From NCBI RefSeq assembly GCF_035222375.1, contig NW_026946363.1, forward strand, positions 2,046,001 to 2,110,000: 64,000 nucleotides of DNA. Reading direction: 5' to 3'. The position numbers and the translations under genes were made by a program. Numbering within the stretch: position 1 is the stretch's first letter; the number at the start of each line of letters is the position of its first letter. The stretch comes from Podospora pseudocomata. Taxonomy: Eukaryota > Ascomycota > Sordariomycetes > Sordariales > Podosporaceae. Of this stretch, positions 1-12,511 are shown piece by piece. The notes under the pieces are model-generated. The model ran no database searches. It was not told where the DNA came from and saw nothing but the letters and a program-made list of their open reading frames with translations.

Positions 1-3000
1 AGAAGCACGGTCACGTTTTGGGTGGGTGGGAAAGACGACAGGTACAAGGCCGTTGCGATATTGCGGTCCTTTCCTTTCCTTTGTCTACAATGGCAGCAGC
101 GGTCCGTCTCTGCCTATCTGGCTGTCGAGACGGGGCCAGGCTGCGGGCGGGGTGCTTCCTCAGACGCTGCAGAATTGGGGGGTCTGACTCGATTGGCACC
201 GACAGCGGACGATCGCGGGGAATGTGTTGGGGAAAGTGGTGTTTGAGAGTGAGATGGAAAGTTCAAGCAGCTGCGGATCAATTTGAGGTGTGAAGAGGAA
301 GGAAAAGAAGGCGGTCGTTCTGTCCTCTTGCTCTTGCCTCTTGACTTTGCTAGTTCCATCACCACCGACAAGCGGCGGTGGTAGTACTAACTACTATGGG
401 AAGCGGCGTCGATCACTGGTTCGGCCAGCACAGACGCCGCTATCAGCGTGTCCATCACACATTGGGCGATGTGATTGGCTACCGCTCCAACGAGTGGACC
501 AAATACTGCTGCTATGACCAATGGCGCCTGCAGAAAGGCTGCCGGTCTGGGGGTTAGCGTCCCCATCCTCCAGGGGAACGACCCCGGGACTAGCAGTTTA
601 AAGTGAAGCCAAGATCCCGGCTTTCGACGTCACGGCCCCACATTAAACTTCACCCAATCGAACGATATGCGGGGTAGTCGAACAACTGCCAGTCTCTCTC
701 GCAACTCTCTGACATCCCCCAGCCCAAGGCATGTGCTGCCTCTTGGGCGCTGAAAACGGTCAGCACGATGGGATTGAAGGATGCGCATTGCATGATGTCG
801 CATCTTTGGCAGCCTTCCACAGAAACCGTGAAAACAAAGATACCCTCTTGGCGAAGAGATGCATCACTGCGGCGGGCGAGCATGTGGCTTTGAGCTTAGC
901 CAAATTAGGCATGTTGTAGTCTACTATAAAACGGCCTGGACTGGAATTTACCGTCCGACCATCCATACGTCCCTCGTCCTTGCCATTGCCTCTCACGAGA
1001 TGCACATCACTTTCGCCACAGAACTGTCTTGTTTGCTGATGAGATCTGCCCCTAATCAGCAATGACTGCAGCGAGATCCAATATTGGCATATGAAAAGGA
1101 CGATGCAGGACCCCTTCTTTCCTCTCCCCCAATCAACGGACCATCAAGCACAACCGCTTCCCCTCTTTTCACCGGTCAACAGCTGCAATGGTGCCGGGCT
1201 GCAAACTGATGCAACCACCAAATGCATCATATTCGTAAGCCGCCTTCTGGACTCTCAAAATGTCATGCGAAGACAGCTGTGTAGGGAAAAGGAGCAATCA
1301 ATCGATTGACGGACAGTTGCTCCGGCTGCTTTCCCCCCACCCGATCACTCTCAGGAAGGGTCTGAAACCTTTTGTCTTGGAGACCACGACACCATCTATG
1401 AGATCAACAGAGCTTTCCTGTCTATCTTGTGGGGGCCTTCCCTGCACCACCACAACCACCACGTCTCAGCTACATGAAAGGATCCCATCCACCAATTCCA
1501 GGTGACCATGCCTGCAGTAGTCGCGCCAACTATCCTCTGACTTGGTTCCTTGTTAGTCCCCAGTCTGGCACACCTGGCCAATTCGGTGCCGGGGAGGTAA
1601 AGCATACTGCAGCAACCCAAGCCAGCCCAGCAACTCCAAAGCAACTCTCCGGAAGAGAGCAATGCCAATGAAGCCGTCTTTCCGCACCTGAAGAGATCTG
1701 GTTGACTTGACTCCAGTTTTCCAGCCTGCCTGCATGACGGTTGAGTTGTAGATTGGCGAATCCTTTTACACTTGCATACTACCCCTGCTCCATCACCTCT
1801 CGCTTCCAACCGTTCTGTCAGTCTTGAGTGCTGTACAGTACTTTGCTCGAGATTAGATTGACAAGAAGCTTAATGGGCCGAACACCACCATTCCCCCATT
1901 CTCATCGAGCCCCTCAATGAGCGACGTGGCAAATGTCATCACCTCCCATCTGCCAAAGTGTTCCGGAGATAACACCGCCCAAACTGACCACTAAAAAGGT
2001 GGCGTACACCATGATGATGGCAGTCGATCGGGCATTTTGAAATGTCGTAGGGTGTCAAACGCCAGATTGCTCATTCGCCATGTGCGTAAGGACGTTTCAT
2101 ATTCTCAGCAAGCCACACCATCAGACAACAGTGTGACATATGTCCCATAGCACCATAAGGCATACACTGGGGAAGCACAAACACCAGCAGGTGTCTGAGA
2201 CACAGCTTGGAAGGCAGCGGGGGTAATATATGCCTCTCGAGTTCAACGAGCCACGCGAGCGTCATTGTTTTCACTTGAAGGCTTCAAACTTCGCCGAGTT
2301 CCGTTTCACGAACATGAAGCTGAACCTCGTGTGTAGCTACAACTTCCTCTTTTCAAAGGGTCACCGAACTGGCACTTCTTTACGGTGTTCCAGGCCTGTC
2401 CTATCGGAACCCAGCATCGTATTCTCAACTACCTAACTTTTTTCTGGTCCCATCCCATCTTATTACCATCTGCAAATTCCCCGCATCTGTCGGCCATTCC
2501 GAGAAGTGGGCGCATGCAATATACTTACTCCTCTCCTCTTTCCAGTTTACCTATCCCATCCATCATGAAGAGGGGCCAAAAGTCAACTCAAGTATGACAA
2601 CCTGCTGGCTCTTTCCTCCATCCCTACCTACCTACCTACTTCACCCAATCTTTACGGATCACCTGGTAACACACCGTTGAAACTTTAAATCTCCCACAGA
2701 CGTCTGGGGGAGGGGGTTCGTCTCCCCAGAGAACAGACAATTTGACTTTGACAACTCCCATGAATCTGGGAACATGGGTCGCAGGGGAGGTAACTAACCT
2801 CCAGGAAAAGTGGTTTTAGCTCCAAGGGAGTTTTCTACTGGATTTGGTCAATGGGGAAATATTCTCCTGCTTTGGGGCCCAAAAGTTGCCCGTAGAGCGA
2901 GAGAGAGCAAACCGGTTTCCACAATCAAAATGACAGGTCTGTCCGTCCCCATAGAAGAGTGTGCGCGACCAGAGTCCATGCATGCTCTTTGGCCTTTCAA

Positions 3001-4601
3001 CAACACAGTGGACAAACCTTGGTGGTGTTAAGACGGACATGTGGAGGGTGGAAGCCCGAGCCAGTAAACCCCCCCACACACACAAACACACTCACACACT
3101 TACTTTTGTTTCTTGTCAAGGTGGGTTGGGAGAGATGGGGGAGAAAGGCAAGTCTGTGTGACAGGCCCCTCATCTCTCACCTCTCTCACTGCATTTCTCC
3201 TTCGTGTCTGTAGACATTCGTTCTTTCTCCATTTTTAGGCCCAAGCCTCCCGTTCTATTCAAAAATTCTGTTTATCAAGGTATCACAACAACGGGTAACT
3301 GCACTGCTCAATCCCGCCCCTCGCTGCCTTGTCATTCTCGCCTTCATGTCTTGTCTTGTGCCCCCTCTCACCCATCACCCAAGCACCACCCCCACCAGCG
3401 ACCCAAAAGGGGGGTTTCCGACGGGGATACAACGGGTTTGTCCACATCTTCAACATTCCCAGGTAGACTAAACAAAAGCAAGTCCATTTCCAGGAGGCCT
3501 TCCAACCCGGGGCCGGGCCCATGTGATCACTCCCTATCGGTAATCCCCCCAACCAACACCACAAACCATCCAGATAGATGGGTATCTATACCCGTAGTTT
3601 GTCCCTATCTATCTATTTCCCCTACCGGTGGGACTTGATAACAACACAACGATTGACATCGTTGATATTCACCATCGGCCGTTTCTATCTACACAAGAGC
3701 ACTCACTCCATCCACCTGCAAAAGGTAGTAAAACAGTCTTCATAAAAAAGGGGGCTGATGAGACAGAAAGCATGCTCAAGTCAAAATCTCCTGTCCTTGC
3801 ATACCACTCGAACCAGCTCCCGTTCCACATGGCCCAATTCCTACATAACGTCAACAATCAAACCTCGTAAACATACCACCAGACCTCTGTGCAATAAACC
3901 CCCATCTGTATCACTTCACATGCACCGTCACCTCACATTCGCAAACCCCGCCCATTCATAACAAAGGCAAAGACGATTACGGGGTATCTCATCCACCGCC
4001 TACACCACCTCATGTAAAACAACAAAGCAAAGCTAGCTCACTAAATGGTATATACACTCTCTCGCTCGCTTGCTTGCTTGCTCGCTCGCTTCAATATGTT
4101 TATCTCATGTTATGTTGTTATCTTTCCCCCACAAAAAGAAATAGAAAGGAAAATTTCAAATACAAATAGAATACATACATCACCCATTGTTCTTCGTTCA
4201 ACATTGCCAAAAGACCTCCCTTCCTCCTTTTCCTAGTCCCCCCCCTCCCCACGTGAATTATCTCTTTTTTTTTTCTCCCCCCGTTGCAAAAAAACAAAAA
4301 AAAAACAAAAAACAAAACAAAACATAACAAGCCCAGAAGAATACCAACCCAAATTTCCCTTACTACTCCGTTTTGTGATGCAAGATGCAAATGTTTGTTG
4401 TGTTGCTTGATGGGACCGCCATATACTCGTTACAGTAAGTTTTCCGCTCGAAAAAAAAACAAAAATCAAGCCATAAAAAATATTTTTTGTTGTTGTCCAC
4501 CCACCCTCCCCTCATCAAATCAATCCGCTGACCCCTCCCCCATCGCTAGCCCAATCAACAAGCGCAAGAAGAAAAATCACCATCGTGATGACAACTCAAT
4601 C
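1..4601. other. Gene-poor left end, no supported gene
   Basis: I see no gene in this stretch. The open frames here (for example at 1396-1809 minus and 3204-3638 plus) are short, start at non-ATG codons or have a composition unlike protein, and no splice pattern joins them. The stretch is rich in pyrimidine runs and simple repeats: a CTAC run near 2627-2640, a CA run near 3075-3110, a CTCG/CTTG run at 4061-4091, and A/T and C homopolymers from 4250 to 4490. It could be the long regulatory region or untranslated leader of a gene left of the window, plus the 3' flank of the BTB gene; that is inference. Confidence 0.5.
4061..4091. repeat. CTCG/CTTG tetranucleotide microsatellite
   Basis: Imperfect tandem run of CTCG and CTTG units in the gene-poor left flank. 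Ordinary simple repeat. Confidence 0.8.
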
Positions 4602-7478
4602 CTAGTGAATCGCACTGGGCGTAGGCGTGAGATCCCCCCCATCTTGCCCCCCCTCCTTGGAAGCAATCGCAGTCACCACCAAGTCATTACCCGTCCTTTC
4701 CTCACCACCCGCCTCGTCCGCATCGTCCTCAAAAACCACCGGAATCATCGTCGACCCGCTCATAACGTCGTCTCCTGCCATGGAAGTAACCGGGGTAAAA
4801 GCCGTAATCGTCGAACATTCGTCGTCGTCATCATCGGGGCCGCTCTCTTCCGAGCCTCCCGCCTTTCGTTGCTCCTTCGTGGCAGGCCGCCAGGTGTCCT
4901 CATCCCAGGGGTTGACCAAATCATCCGAAACACTGTGAGGCCTTTCCCTTCGTTCTTCCTCCAGGTCCTCGTGCGGCTTTTCCGATTGTTCTCGCTGGTC
5001 GGGCTGGCTCACTTGCTCCAGCTGCTCCGGTTGCTTCTGTGGAGCCGGTGTAGGCCCCGGGTTCCCGATGATCCACAGGTTACCATCCTCGTCCTCCACC
5101 TCCTCCGGCTGGTGGTATTCCTCCGGCTCGTCCCTCTTCCTCCAGTCCCGGTTCCATGGGCAACGCCAGTCATTATCCGCGCGCGCTCTTGAACACCCTC
5201 GTGGGTAGAAGTACTTAGATCCTCCCATTCGGCCGTCTCTGGCACACCTAGCTCCGCCGAATTCCCGGTCCCTTCCCCTTCTTCCTGACCCAATACCATT
5301 GACATGAGTCCTGTCTATCCGCTCCCAAATATCGTTGCCCCAAACACCATCATTAGGCAGCCGGCTCGCCGGTGCCGATGCGGGTTGGGATATTGGTGCC
5401 GGGGTCTCGACTGGAGGCTGTACACTCTCCTGCTTCCGAGGAAGCTGAGCCTTGAGTCTGGCTTGTGACTGATCCCAACTTGCCTTCCATAATACGTTGG
5501 TATTCCTTGCTGTTTCGGCGGTATGTTGGGCTTCGGGTTGGTGTTGCTCTTGGTGTTGCTCTTGGTGTTGCTCTTGGTGTTGCTCTTGGTGTTGGCCTTG
5601 TATTGGGATCTGGCCCGGTTGCTGGTGATGACTTTCTTGTAGATGCTGGCTTTGCTGTTGAGCAGCGATCATGCCGCTTTCTTTCAGAGGTTCCATCGCC
5701 CCGACACTTCCGAAGAAGATGGCATCATTTACCAAGTTCGGGTAGAGGAATCCAACCCAGCTCATGCTAAAAACCTGCTTGAATCCGCGATCCAGGATGA
5801 GGTACAGCATCGAGACATCGATGAGTTTGGCCATGGCTAACCGTAGATTTCTCATCAACACATTTGTGCCCTGCTCATACATCATGCTAAGAGCCCATCC
5901 GAGTGGGTTGTATAGGTTGAAAAGCTCTGGGTTGGGCTCTTGAAGACTGTTGGGAGAGCGCTCTTGGAGGATGGGAAGGTATTCTCCGATGATTGCCGTA
6001 GCCTCGTTAAGACGAGCCACGGCGAAATCCATCATGGCGGTGTATTCGATGGAAGCACCGGCGATGTAGAGAAAGGTGTTGAATCGGAGCGGCTCGCCAT
6101 AAAGTGGAGCGTTTCTGTCGTAGTAGGCATCTGGGTAGCTCTTGAGATACATGAATTGCAGCGCGTAGCCTAGTTGCATGGCATCATGGCCGTCAAGCTC
6201 AAAGCGAATGTATCCAGCCTAGCACATATGTCAGGGCACTAGATCACGCTGAGGGGATCTGGAATACCTACTGGATCTTTGGGAGGGAGGCGCTCTCTCA
6301 TGAACTCGGATTCTCGAGACAAGATGTCATGATGTACCTGCCAAGACTTGTCCTTACATACCACTAATACGTCCCATTCATATTGAGTATCCCAGAGTCT
6401 ATTAAACCATTAGATAACATGTTCTTGTTCACAAAAACCTACAAACTTACGAATATTCTCCATTATCGTGAGCGGCAATGACCGTGGCAGTGCGCTCTGC
6501 CCTTTGCTTGATAAAGTCAAGTTGTGCGGCATCAACCGCTGGCGCTTCGCTGGTCACATTCTCAGGCTCTTCTCTGATGGGTGAAGGTATGTCGGGGGCC
6601 GAGAAGCGACGGGCTCTCTGACGAGCAATTACCATGTCTGATTCAGAGGTGCTGGGCTTCTTAGTGGGTGAATCACAGACTCCAGCGCTGTTGTGGCGTT
6701 TCCTATCCGTTGGTTTCGTTGCTGAAGTTGAAGACGAATTCCTCTTGTGGTGGCCCTTATGCCTAGATTTCGATTTGGGAGTCGTCTTGTCTGTCACCGG
6801 CAAAGCTGGCGGCGGCGGTTGTGAGCTCAGGGAACCCTGGTGCAAGGTTTTCTCCCTGGAACCTGGTTGAGACCCGGGTGTTTTCGCCTTTGCGTCGCTC
6901 GAGTTTCTCCAGTTGCTCGACTGCGAAGATTTTGAGGGCATTTTTGCAGTGGGCTCATGGGCAATCGAGGGATATTCCGTGTCTGCTGGCTTGGTTGTGC
7001 TGGTTTTGGGTGCCTTGGTGAGAACTTGGACTTTCTTGCCAGAGGCGACTTGGGCATAACTTTGAGTTCTGGTGACAGTGGGGGCGCTTTTTGCTTTATG
7101 TTTTTCGGGTGACTGAGGTTTTGGCTGAGGTGGATTCCGTGGCGGTTCGCGAGCCGGCTTTTTCAACTGAGGAAACTCGGCGGAGGAGTTGTCTTTGGTA
7201 TCCTTGACCTGGCGGTTCGGGCCGGGCCCTGGTGCAGTGTTCCTGTCTCGACCTGGCTTGTGGTTTTGTTTGTGTTTTTGAAGCTGGTCTTGAGCACGCA
7301 TCGCACCCTCAGGGCACTCCTTTTCTCCTTCTTTGGTGGTCGTTGGGGGCTCCTTGGTATCCTTGGTGGCTGGCTTAGACTTTGAAGCGAGGACTTTGCG
7401 ATTCTTAATCGTGTCTCCTTTCAAAATTCTAGCATACGAGAGCGAGGGTTGCCTCGCTGGAGGGTCTCGGGAATTCAT
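4602..7478 (-). CDS. BTB/POZ-domain protein with long disordered N terminus
   Basis: Three exons read as one frame: 7478-6451, 6398-6272 and 6218-4602 (923 codons). Donors are GTAAGT and GTAGGT, acceptors are TAG. Residues 1-342 are basic, Ser/Pro/Lys-rich and probably disordered. The BTB fold follows across the two introns: a segment reading WDVLVVCKDKSWQVHHDILS, then ESEFMRERLPPKDPAGYIRF, then the helical region starting DAMQLGYALQFMYLKSYPDA. This matches fungal BTB proteins in which the domain holds the protein-binding surface. The C-terminal third is Gln/Pro/Glu-rich and carries a QEQH tandem repeat. BTB proteins are adaptors (for example for Cullin-3) or transcription cofactors; nothing here decides which. 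The domain call is firm, the cellular role unknown. Confidence 0.87.
5538..5595 (-). repeat. 12-bp coding minisatellite (Gln-Glu-Gln-His)
   Basis: Four complete identical 12-bp units, TTGGTGTTGCTC on the plus strand, plus a partial fifth. On the minus strand they encode tandem QEQH in the BTB protein. Near-perfect identity suggests recent expansion, so unit number may vary between strains. Confidence 0.9.
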
Positions 7479-8659
7479 GGCAAGTGCCGGCGGCTATGCT
7501 GTATCCGGTGCCAATGCGGCTCAAGGTGGATGTGATGAGCGGGTGGTGATGTCAAGGTCGCATGCGAAGCATCAACATGGTCGGGGCAGATCGCTGCAGG
7601 AAGGAAACAAAATAAAACCTGCCCAAAAACTTGATCCAAGTTGGACGATTGTTCGCTTTTGAGGCAGATGGGTGTAAAATATGAAATGTGCGTGTGCTGT
7701 GCGGGCTGTTAGCAAGTTGACGAGCTTGAGGAAGTCAATCGCAGTTGTGCAGAAAAAGGTAACTTGGTTGGACTTTGTCTGAGAGATCAAGTGATCAAGA
7801 AAGAATCGTGGATGTCACGCCGTGGTTTTGTGGTGTGCGGTCGTCGCAAACATCGGCCTCTTGTTGAAATTTTGGTGTTGTTTGTTGACGGCGATGCTCC
7901 ACGGCCAGCTTCCCTCTCCAGACTTTTTGCACTTTTTGCGCAATTTTTCCGTTTTTCGTGGCTTTGAGCAACCCGGTCGGTCGCCAAAATAGAGACGAAA
8001 TGCTCAGAACACGCAAATTGGCCGCTCAATGGTAGAACTAGAGCTCAATCAAAGAAAAAGGTTGTTGCACTGGTCGGTTTTCGTAGGTTAATATGTGTTG
8101 CTCTCGTGGCTTTGGAGTGCATGATGGGTGCATCGGCCCTCAATTCACCTTCACTGTTGGGATTCACACAAGCATCATTTCATCTTATCTCGGCTGGCTG
8201 CTTGCTCCGTGCAGCAGCGGGCAGCGGGCCGTTCCTGCTTTGTATTTCACTAGATCACTGATAGAGGGGGAAGGCACGATCAAGCCCGGGCTAAGGCAGG
8301 CAGGCTATTTTGGGGCAGACATCCCATCCCTTTTCATTAAAGTACCTTGATTCTTGGGACACCTAATGGAACCTGATAAACACCCTTGACTCCATTCCTA
8401 ACCTGGCGCAATGCAATGCTCGCTCAAAGCCACTTGTATAACCGTCTTGTTCTGCAACACAGTCATGACACCACGACTCGTCTCATTCACCGTGGACATG
8501 TGCCCCTCTCTGAATGAGGTGCCAGATGCTAGTTCCAAATGTCAATGTCAACCTTCTCCTGACTAATATATGCCACAACCCCTCCTACTTGGCGCCATTG
8601 CTTTCGGTTTGCCGTACGTCGAGGATGGATATTCTTTCGCGTGCTGTGTCATTCAGATC
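7479..8659. other. Intergenic region, promoter side of the BTB gene
   Basis: No gene recognised. It lies between the start of the BTB gene and the 3' end of PXR1, both on the minus strand. Short frames here are on either strand with no coding character. Confidence 0.6.
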
Positions 8660-9922
8660 CTAGGACTTGATCATGAAGATCTGGGGGATGTCAGCACTGA
8701 GAAGAAACGATAGAATACCAACGGTAGCTTACCTGATTGAGCGCCGCACTATCTGCAAAGGCCATCTTCTTCTGGGCAATAAACCGTGACCTTGCCAGGT
8801 AGCGGGTATTCGTAGTCACAGGCGTCGAGTAACCGCTCCCAGTTGGCGTTGACGCATCACTTTCAACTGCCGGGGTGACACTCTCCTCTTTTTTGCGCTT
8901 CTTCTCCTTGGAATTGCTTGCGCCAGCCTCTGAACCTGATTCTGACACTGGCTTGTCCTTCTTTTTCTTGTCTTTCTTGTCCTTCTTCTCTTTCTTTTCT
9001 TTCTTCTCCTTCCTTTCCTTCTTCTTCTCCTTCTTCGCCTTCTTAGCATCCTCAGCCGATGTGTCTACCTCCTTTTCTGGAGACTCGCTCTTCTGCTTCT
9101 CCCGCTTGCTCGGCTTCTCCGACTTGGTTGGCTCTGTGTCGCTTTCCGACGAGTCCACCTTGCGCTTCTTCGACTTTTTGTCCTTCTTCTTCTCCTTCGA
9201 GCCGGCACTGTCTGTTTCAACATCAAATTCTGTTTTCCTCTTCTTGGACTTCTTCTCCTTCTTGCACGCCTTCTCGTCGTCCTTTTCTGTGTCCTCGTCG
9301 GCCTTGCGCTTTTTTGATGGGGGATCTGAAGGCTCCGAGGCTTCTGTCTCGGCGCTCTCTTCTGTGAACTCCTCGGAACTCTCCTGAGCACCATTGACCT
9401 CGTCCTTGTCGGCACCCTCCTGTGGCTCCTCTTTCAACACATCTCCCACCAACCAACCGCCCCTAACGAAGCGAATCGTCCCTAATCTCCGCTCAAGGTA
9501 TGAGTTCATCTTCAGATCCTCGCGCTTCTTCAGCTCACTCTCCAGCGCCTCCTCGCTCTTGCCGTTGAGTCTCCCGAGCAAGTGTTGGAAGTCGAACAGT
9601 CCTGTGCACTCGTCTCCATTGTTTCGTTTGGCTCCAAGACCGAGGGTGTCGTCCTTCAAGGTGACCTGGATATGCGATGCGCTGGCAGCTCCATAGTTTT
9701 CGGCATGCGCCGCGTCCTTGGCTCCGAGGTACTGACCCGGCTCCCACCCCTGCGACCGCAGCATCTTCTGGCCAAAAGATTCGGTGTTGCGCATCCATCT
9801 GTTGTTATTCGGATCGTTGCCGAGTCTCCGTTTGCTGTTCGCGGGCTTTGTCAGTTTCTGTTGGTTCCAGGACTCAATTACACACAAAGCGCGTCTTACT
9901 TCTTTGCACCGGCGAGACCCAT
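8660..9922 (-). CDS. PXR1: PXR1/PINX1-like G-patch protein, rRNA processing and telomerase inhibition
   Basis: Three exons: 9922-9900, 9834-8733 and 8680-8660 (381 codons). The start follows the family, with MGLAGAKN encoded by a 23-nt first exon, then KRRLGNDPNNNRW after the intron. The G-patch follows (SFGQKMLRSQGWEPGQYLGAKD, then the ASASHIQVTLKDDTLGLGAK stretch). A Lys/Glu/Asp-rich tail of about 200 residues is full of KKEKKDK runs, as in PXR1. The last exon adds IFMIKS and a stop, the usual family ending. Yeast PXR1/human PINX1 act in the nucleolus in pre-rRNA cleavage, partner the DEAH helicase Prp43 through the G-patch, and can inhibit telomerase. A longer frame begins at 10124 but reads through intron 1 and is not the real start. 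Confidence 0.93.
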
Positions 9923-10617
9923 TTTGCCCAGAAGTTGCCCGGCGCAGCCGAGCGTGAGATAATGAGGGGGCGGGGGTTAGGAAAAGCTGACGATCACAAA
10001 GTCTTCGAGGTACCTGGTGTTTCTTGGAGTTGCTTGTGTGGAACTTTTTTTTTGGCGGGGAACTGGTGCAAAATGATTCTGACGCCCAACACCGCCCAGA
10101 TTTGATGGATGCCAAGGCTGCCATCTTGGATGAGTGGGTCCAGTCTGCAGGGTTCCTGCCTCAACGGTCAGGGGTTGCAACATCACGGTTCTCGATGTCA
10201 TCGTGCCTTCCTCGGGCAACTTCTTTGTTTTAAAGGACTACCTACGATACAAGTATGAATTTAGCCCATATTATGAGAGAGTCATCATGGCTTATGGACT
10301 ATCATCGTCCGCTCTTGATACCTGTTCTCTTGATATAGGCTTCCTCATGCTTGTCCACGATGTGGCATGTGGCTAGAACTTTGGATGGTCTACACAGAAC
10401 TCTATGAGACCCCTTATCTAGGTAGCTAGGTAGGCTTCTTTGGCTGATGTGAGATACATCTTCCCAAACCTTCCCTCAACCATCTTCAATCAGGTAGTGG
10501 GCGCGCCACCAAACCCAAAGGGCCTGGCTTTGCTGGCAGGGGAGGTCTTTCAAATTTCTTCAACTTTTCCCAGACAAGTCAAACATACCACACACAACCC
10601 GTCATCGTATAAAAGTC

Positions 10618-11413
10618 ATGGCGATAATGGCGAAGGAGAGAGGAACTCGAAATCTCAGTGTGAAAGAACCCCGGCCGTCCTGCAACCGCCGTCGCCAGTC
10701 CACCAAGATCGACAAGGGCTTGTCCAAGAGGTAAGTCGCCGCTTCTGTTACCACCTGTACACTCAAGACCAACCAACTCCAGGAACGCCAAACTCAAGCG
10801 CCGCACCAAATCCCTCAAGAAAGCCATCAAAAAGAACCGCCGCCTAACCGAGCATCTCAACGAGCAGCTGACCCGTCTGACCACAACAATCGAACAAGCC
10901 AACACCCACTTGCCTGACACCAGCCAAATCAACAGCGAGATGAGAAATCTCAGCAATGGCATGGGAGTCCTCCTCGGTGGCATGGCAGAATACAAAGAAG
11001 GCATGCAACAACTCGGTGACGAGATGCAAATCGCGGAGCACAATCTGGAACTGTTCAGCGCGACTATAAGAAGGCTCTTTGACAATGGCACGGAAGCATT
11101 CATGGACGATTTTCAGCCGTCCAAGAGAGATTTTGGGGTGATCTACCGACTCACCGAAGCCATCCGTCAGCGGACGCAGAAGAGTGATGTTGGGCGGGGA
11201 ATTAGCAGACCTGTCGACCGCCTGTTTGGGTGTATGTCGATCCTCCGCAGGTATTTGGATGACAGCATGGAAACCCGCCTGAAGAACTTTGAGGGGAGGA
11301 AGACAAACCAGTTGTCAAACAAATTGTCTTCATTTGTTACTCGTGAGGAAGGGGCATGCAAGGTTGGAGGAGGTAATGGAAGGCAGAGACCAGGCAGAGA
11401 CCGGTACAGATAG
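10618..11413 (+). CDS. Small basic coiled-coil protein, function unknown
   Basis: Two exons: 10618-10730 and 10783-11413 (247 codons), with donor GTAAGT and acceptor CAG preceded by a pyrimidine-rich stretch. The first about 75 residues are very basic (RNLSVKEPRPSCNRRRQS, KLKRRTKSLKKAIKKNRR). Then comes a helical part with hydrophobic spacing (LTEHLNEQLTRLTTTIEQAN, MGVLLGGMAEYKEGMQQLGD) that reads as coiled coil. I do not recognise the family. The basic head and coiled coil would fit a nuclear or cytoskeletal protein, but that is a guess. It shares an upstream region of about 0.7 kb with PXR1, which runs the other way. Confidence 0.7.
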
Positions 11414-11627
11414 CCAATCCATATGCATCTTTTGTTCATACCCATCACACAACCCACTCCCAAGACCACACACCCAAACCAGCACCAAAAAAATCTCTTT
11501 TTCTATCCCCCATCTTTAAACCTCAATTAAAACGCCCCTGGTATTATTCATTCCCCCAGTCCATCCATTTCAATCCCATATCGTAACCATATTATACACT
11601 TCCCCATCCTCTCCCTTCCTCCTGCTC

Positions 11628-11993
11628 CTAAACCTTGAACCCAAACCCAGCCATACAACTCCTATACTGATCAATGGTCGACAAGCAGTCCTTTTGTGGG
11701 TCGGCAGCCTTGGAGAAGAGCATGCACTCGTCGCGCTTGGCCTTTTCGTCTTTGCACACGCAGCAGGGCTATTATTTCTTTTTGTTAACCCCCCCCCCCC
11801 CTAGCTCAATCGTTCAACAGTTGAATCTGTGACGGACCTTGGGCTTGTCAGCAGCAGCAGCAGCTGACTGGGCGATCACCGGCGCAACCGGGGCGCTGGA
11901 GGCTATGAGGGGTGTTAATCACGCTATCCATGAGACAACGAGAGGGACGGGGAACATACCGATTGAGCTGGCGGTAGCTTGGGCGGAGGACAT
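11628..11993 (-). CDS. COX17: COX17, copper chaperone for cytochrome c oxidase
   Basis: Three short exons: 11993-11960, 11902-11838 and 11768-11628, giving 79 residues. The Ala-rich N terminus (MSSAQATASS) leads to the diagnostic KPCCVC copper site written across intron 2 (K-P-K, then PCCVCKDEKAKRDEC), followed by the twin CX9C helices (CLSTIDQYRSC) and the ending MAGFGFKV. COX17 carries Cu(I) in the mitochondrial intermembrane space to SCO1 and COX11 for assembly of complex IV; it is imported and oxidised by the MIA40 relay. Intron 2 starts with a weak donor (GTCCGT) and contains a C homopolymer of about 12, so its length may be mis-assembled. A TCACGTGA box lies 242 bp upstream. The protein is too short and split to appear as one open frame. 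Confidence 0.93.
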
Positions 11994-12234
11994 TTTGACT
12001 TTTTTCTTGACGACAAGTACTTTGTTTGAGTTGGGGGAAAGGAAAAAAGGTGAAAGAAGTCGGGAGCTATCGGTAAACTGAATGAGCAAGTTGATTTGTC
12101 AATTGGCGATTTCTAGAACGGTTTTCCCCCAAGCATTGCCGCTGAGCCGCCGCGAAAACGCATGCCAAGACGGAATGGCGTCAGATCTCTCAGCTTTTTT
12201 TGTGGGAAGCTGGGGGGCAGGGGTGGAGGAGGGG

Positions 12235-12242
12235 TCACGTGA
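12235..12242. promoter_or_regulatory. TCACGTGA E-box (CBF1/USF-type)
   Basis: Perfect 8-bp palindrome in the COX17-TEL2 interval, about 242 bp upstream of the COX17 start. bHLH factors of the CBF1 type bind RTCACRTG in fungi. It is only a motif match. Confidence 0.35.
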
Positions 12243-12511
12243 TACCCCTTGGGGTTAACATCTGAGGTACAGCATCATCACTTGGCTAACTTCAATTTCC
12301 ACTAGTTGACCGAGACGTATATATCCCAGTAACCAGCTATGGTCTCCAGAGTTACAGATTCCCTCCCACTTTACTAACACCACCACCATCGCCCTTTCAC
12401 AAGTAAACTCCCCGACAATCCCAATCCATACTTTCAAACCACCTGTTTCACCCTCCTACACTCACCTGATCAATGTCATCCCCCACAACAATCCTCCAAT
12501 TGCATCACCCC

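Noticed and set aside
1396-1809. 137-codon minus-strand frame
   Set aside because: Trp/Cys-rich composition, no good start context and no splice or family evidence; looks like chance.
3204-3638. 144-codon plus-strand frame
   Set aside because: Begins at a non-ATG codon and is dominated by Pro/His/Ser from C-rich DNA; no coding signal.
9923-10124. N-terminal extension of PXR1 in the long open frame
   Set aside because: The frame crosses intron 1; the family start MGLAG is in another frame joined by splicing.
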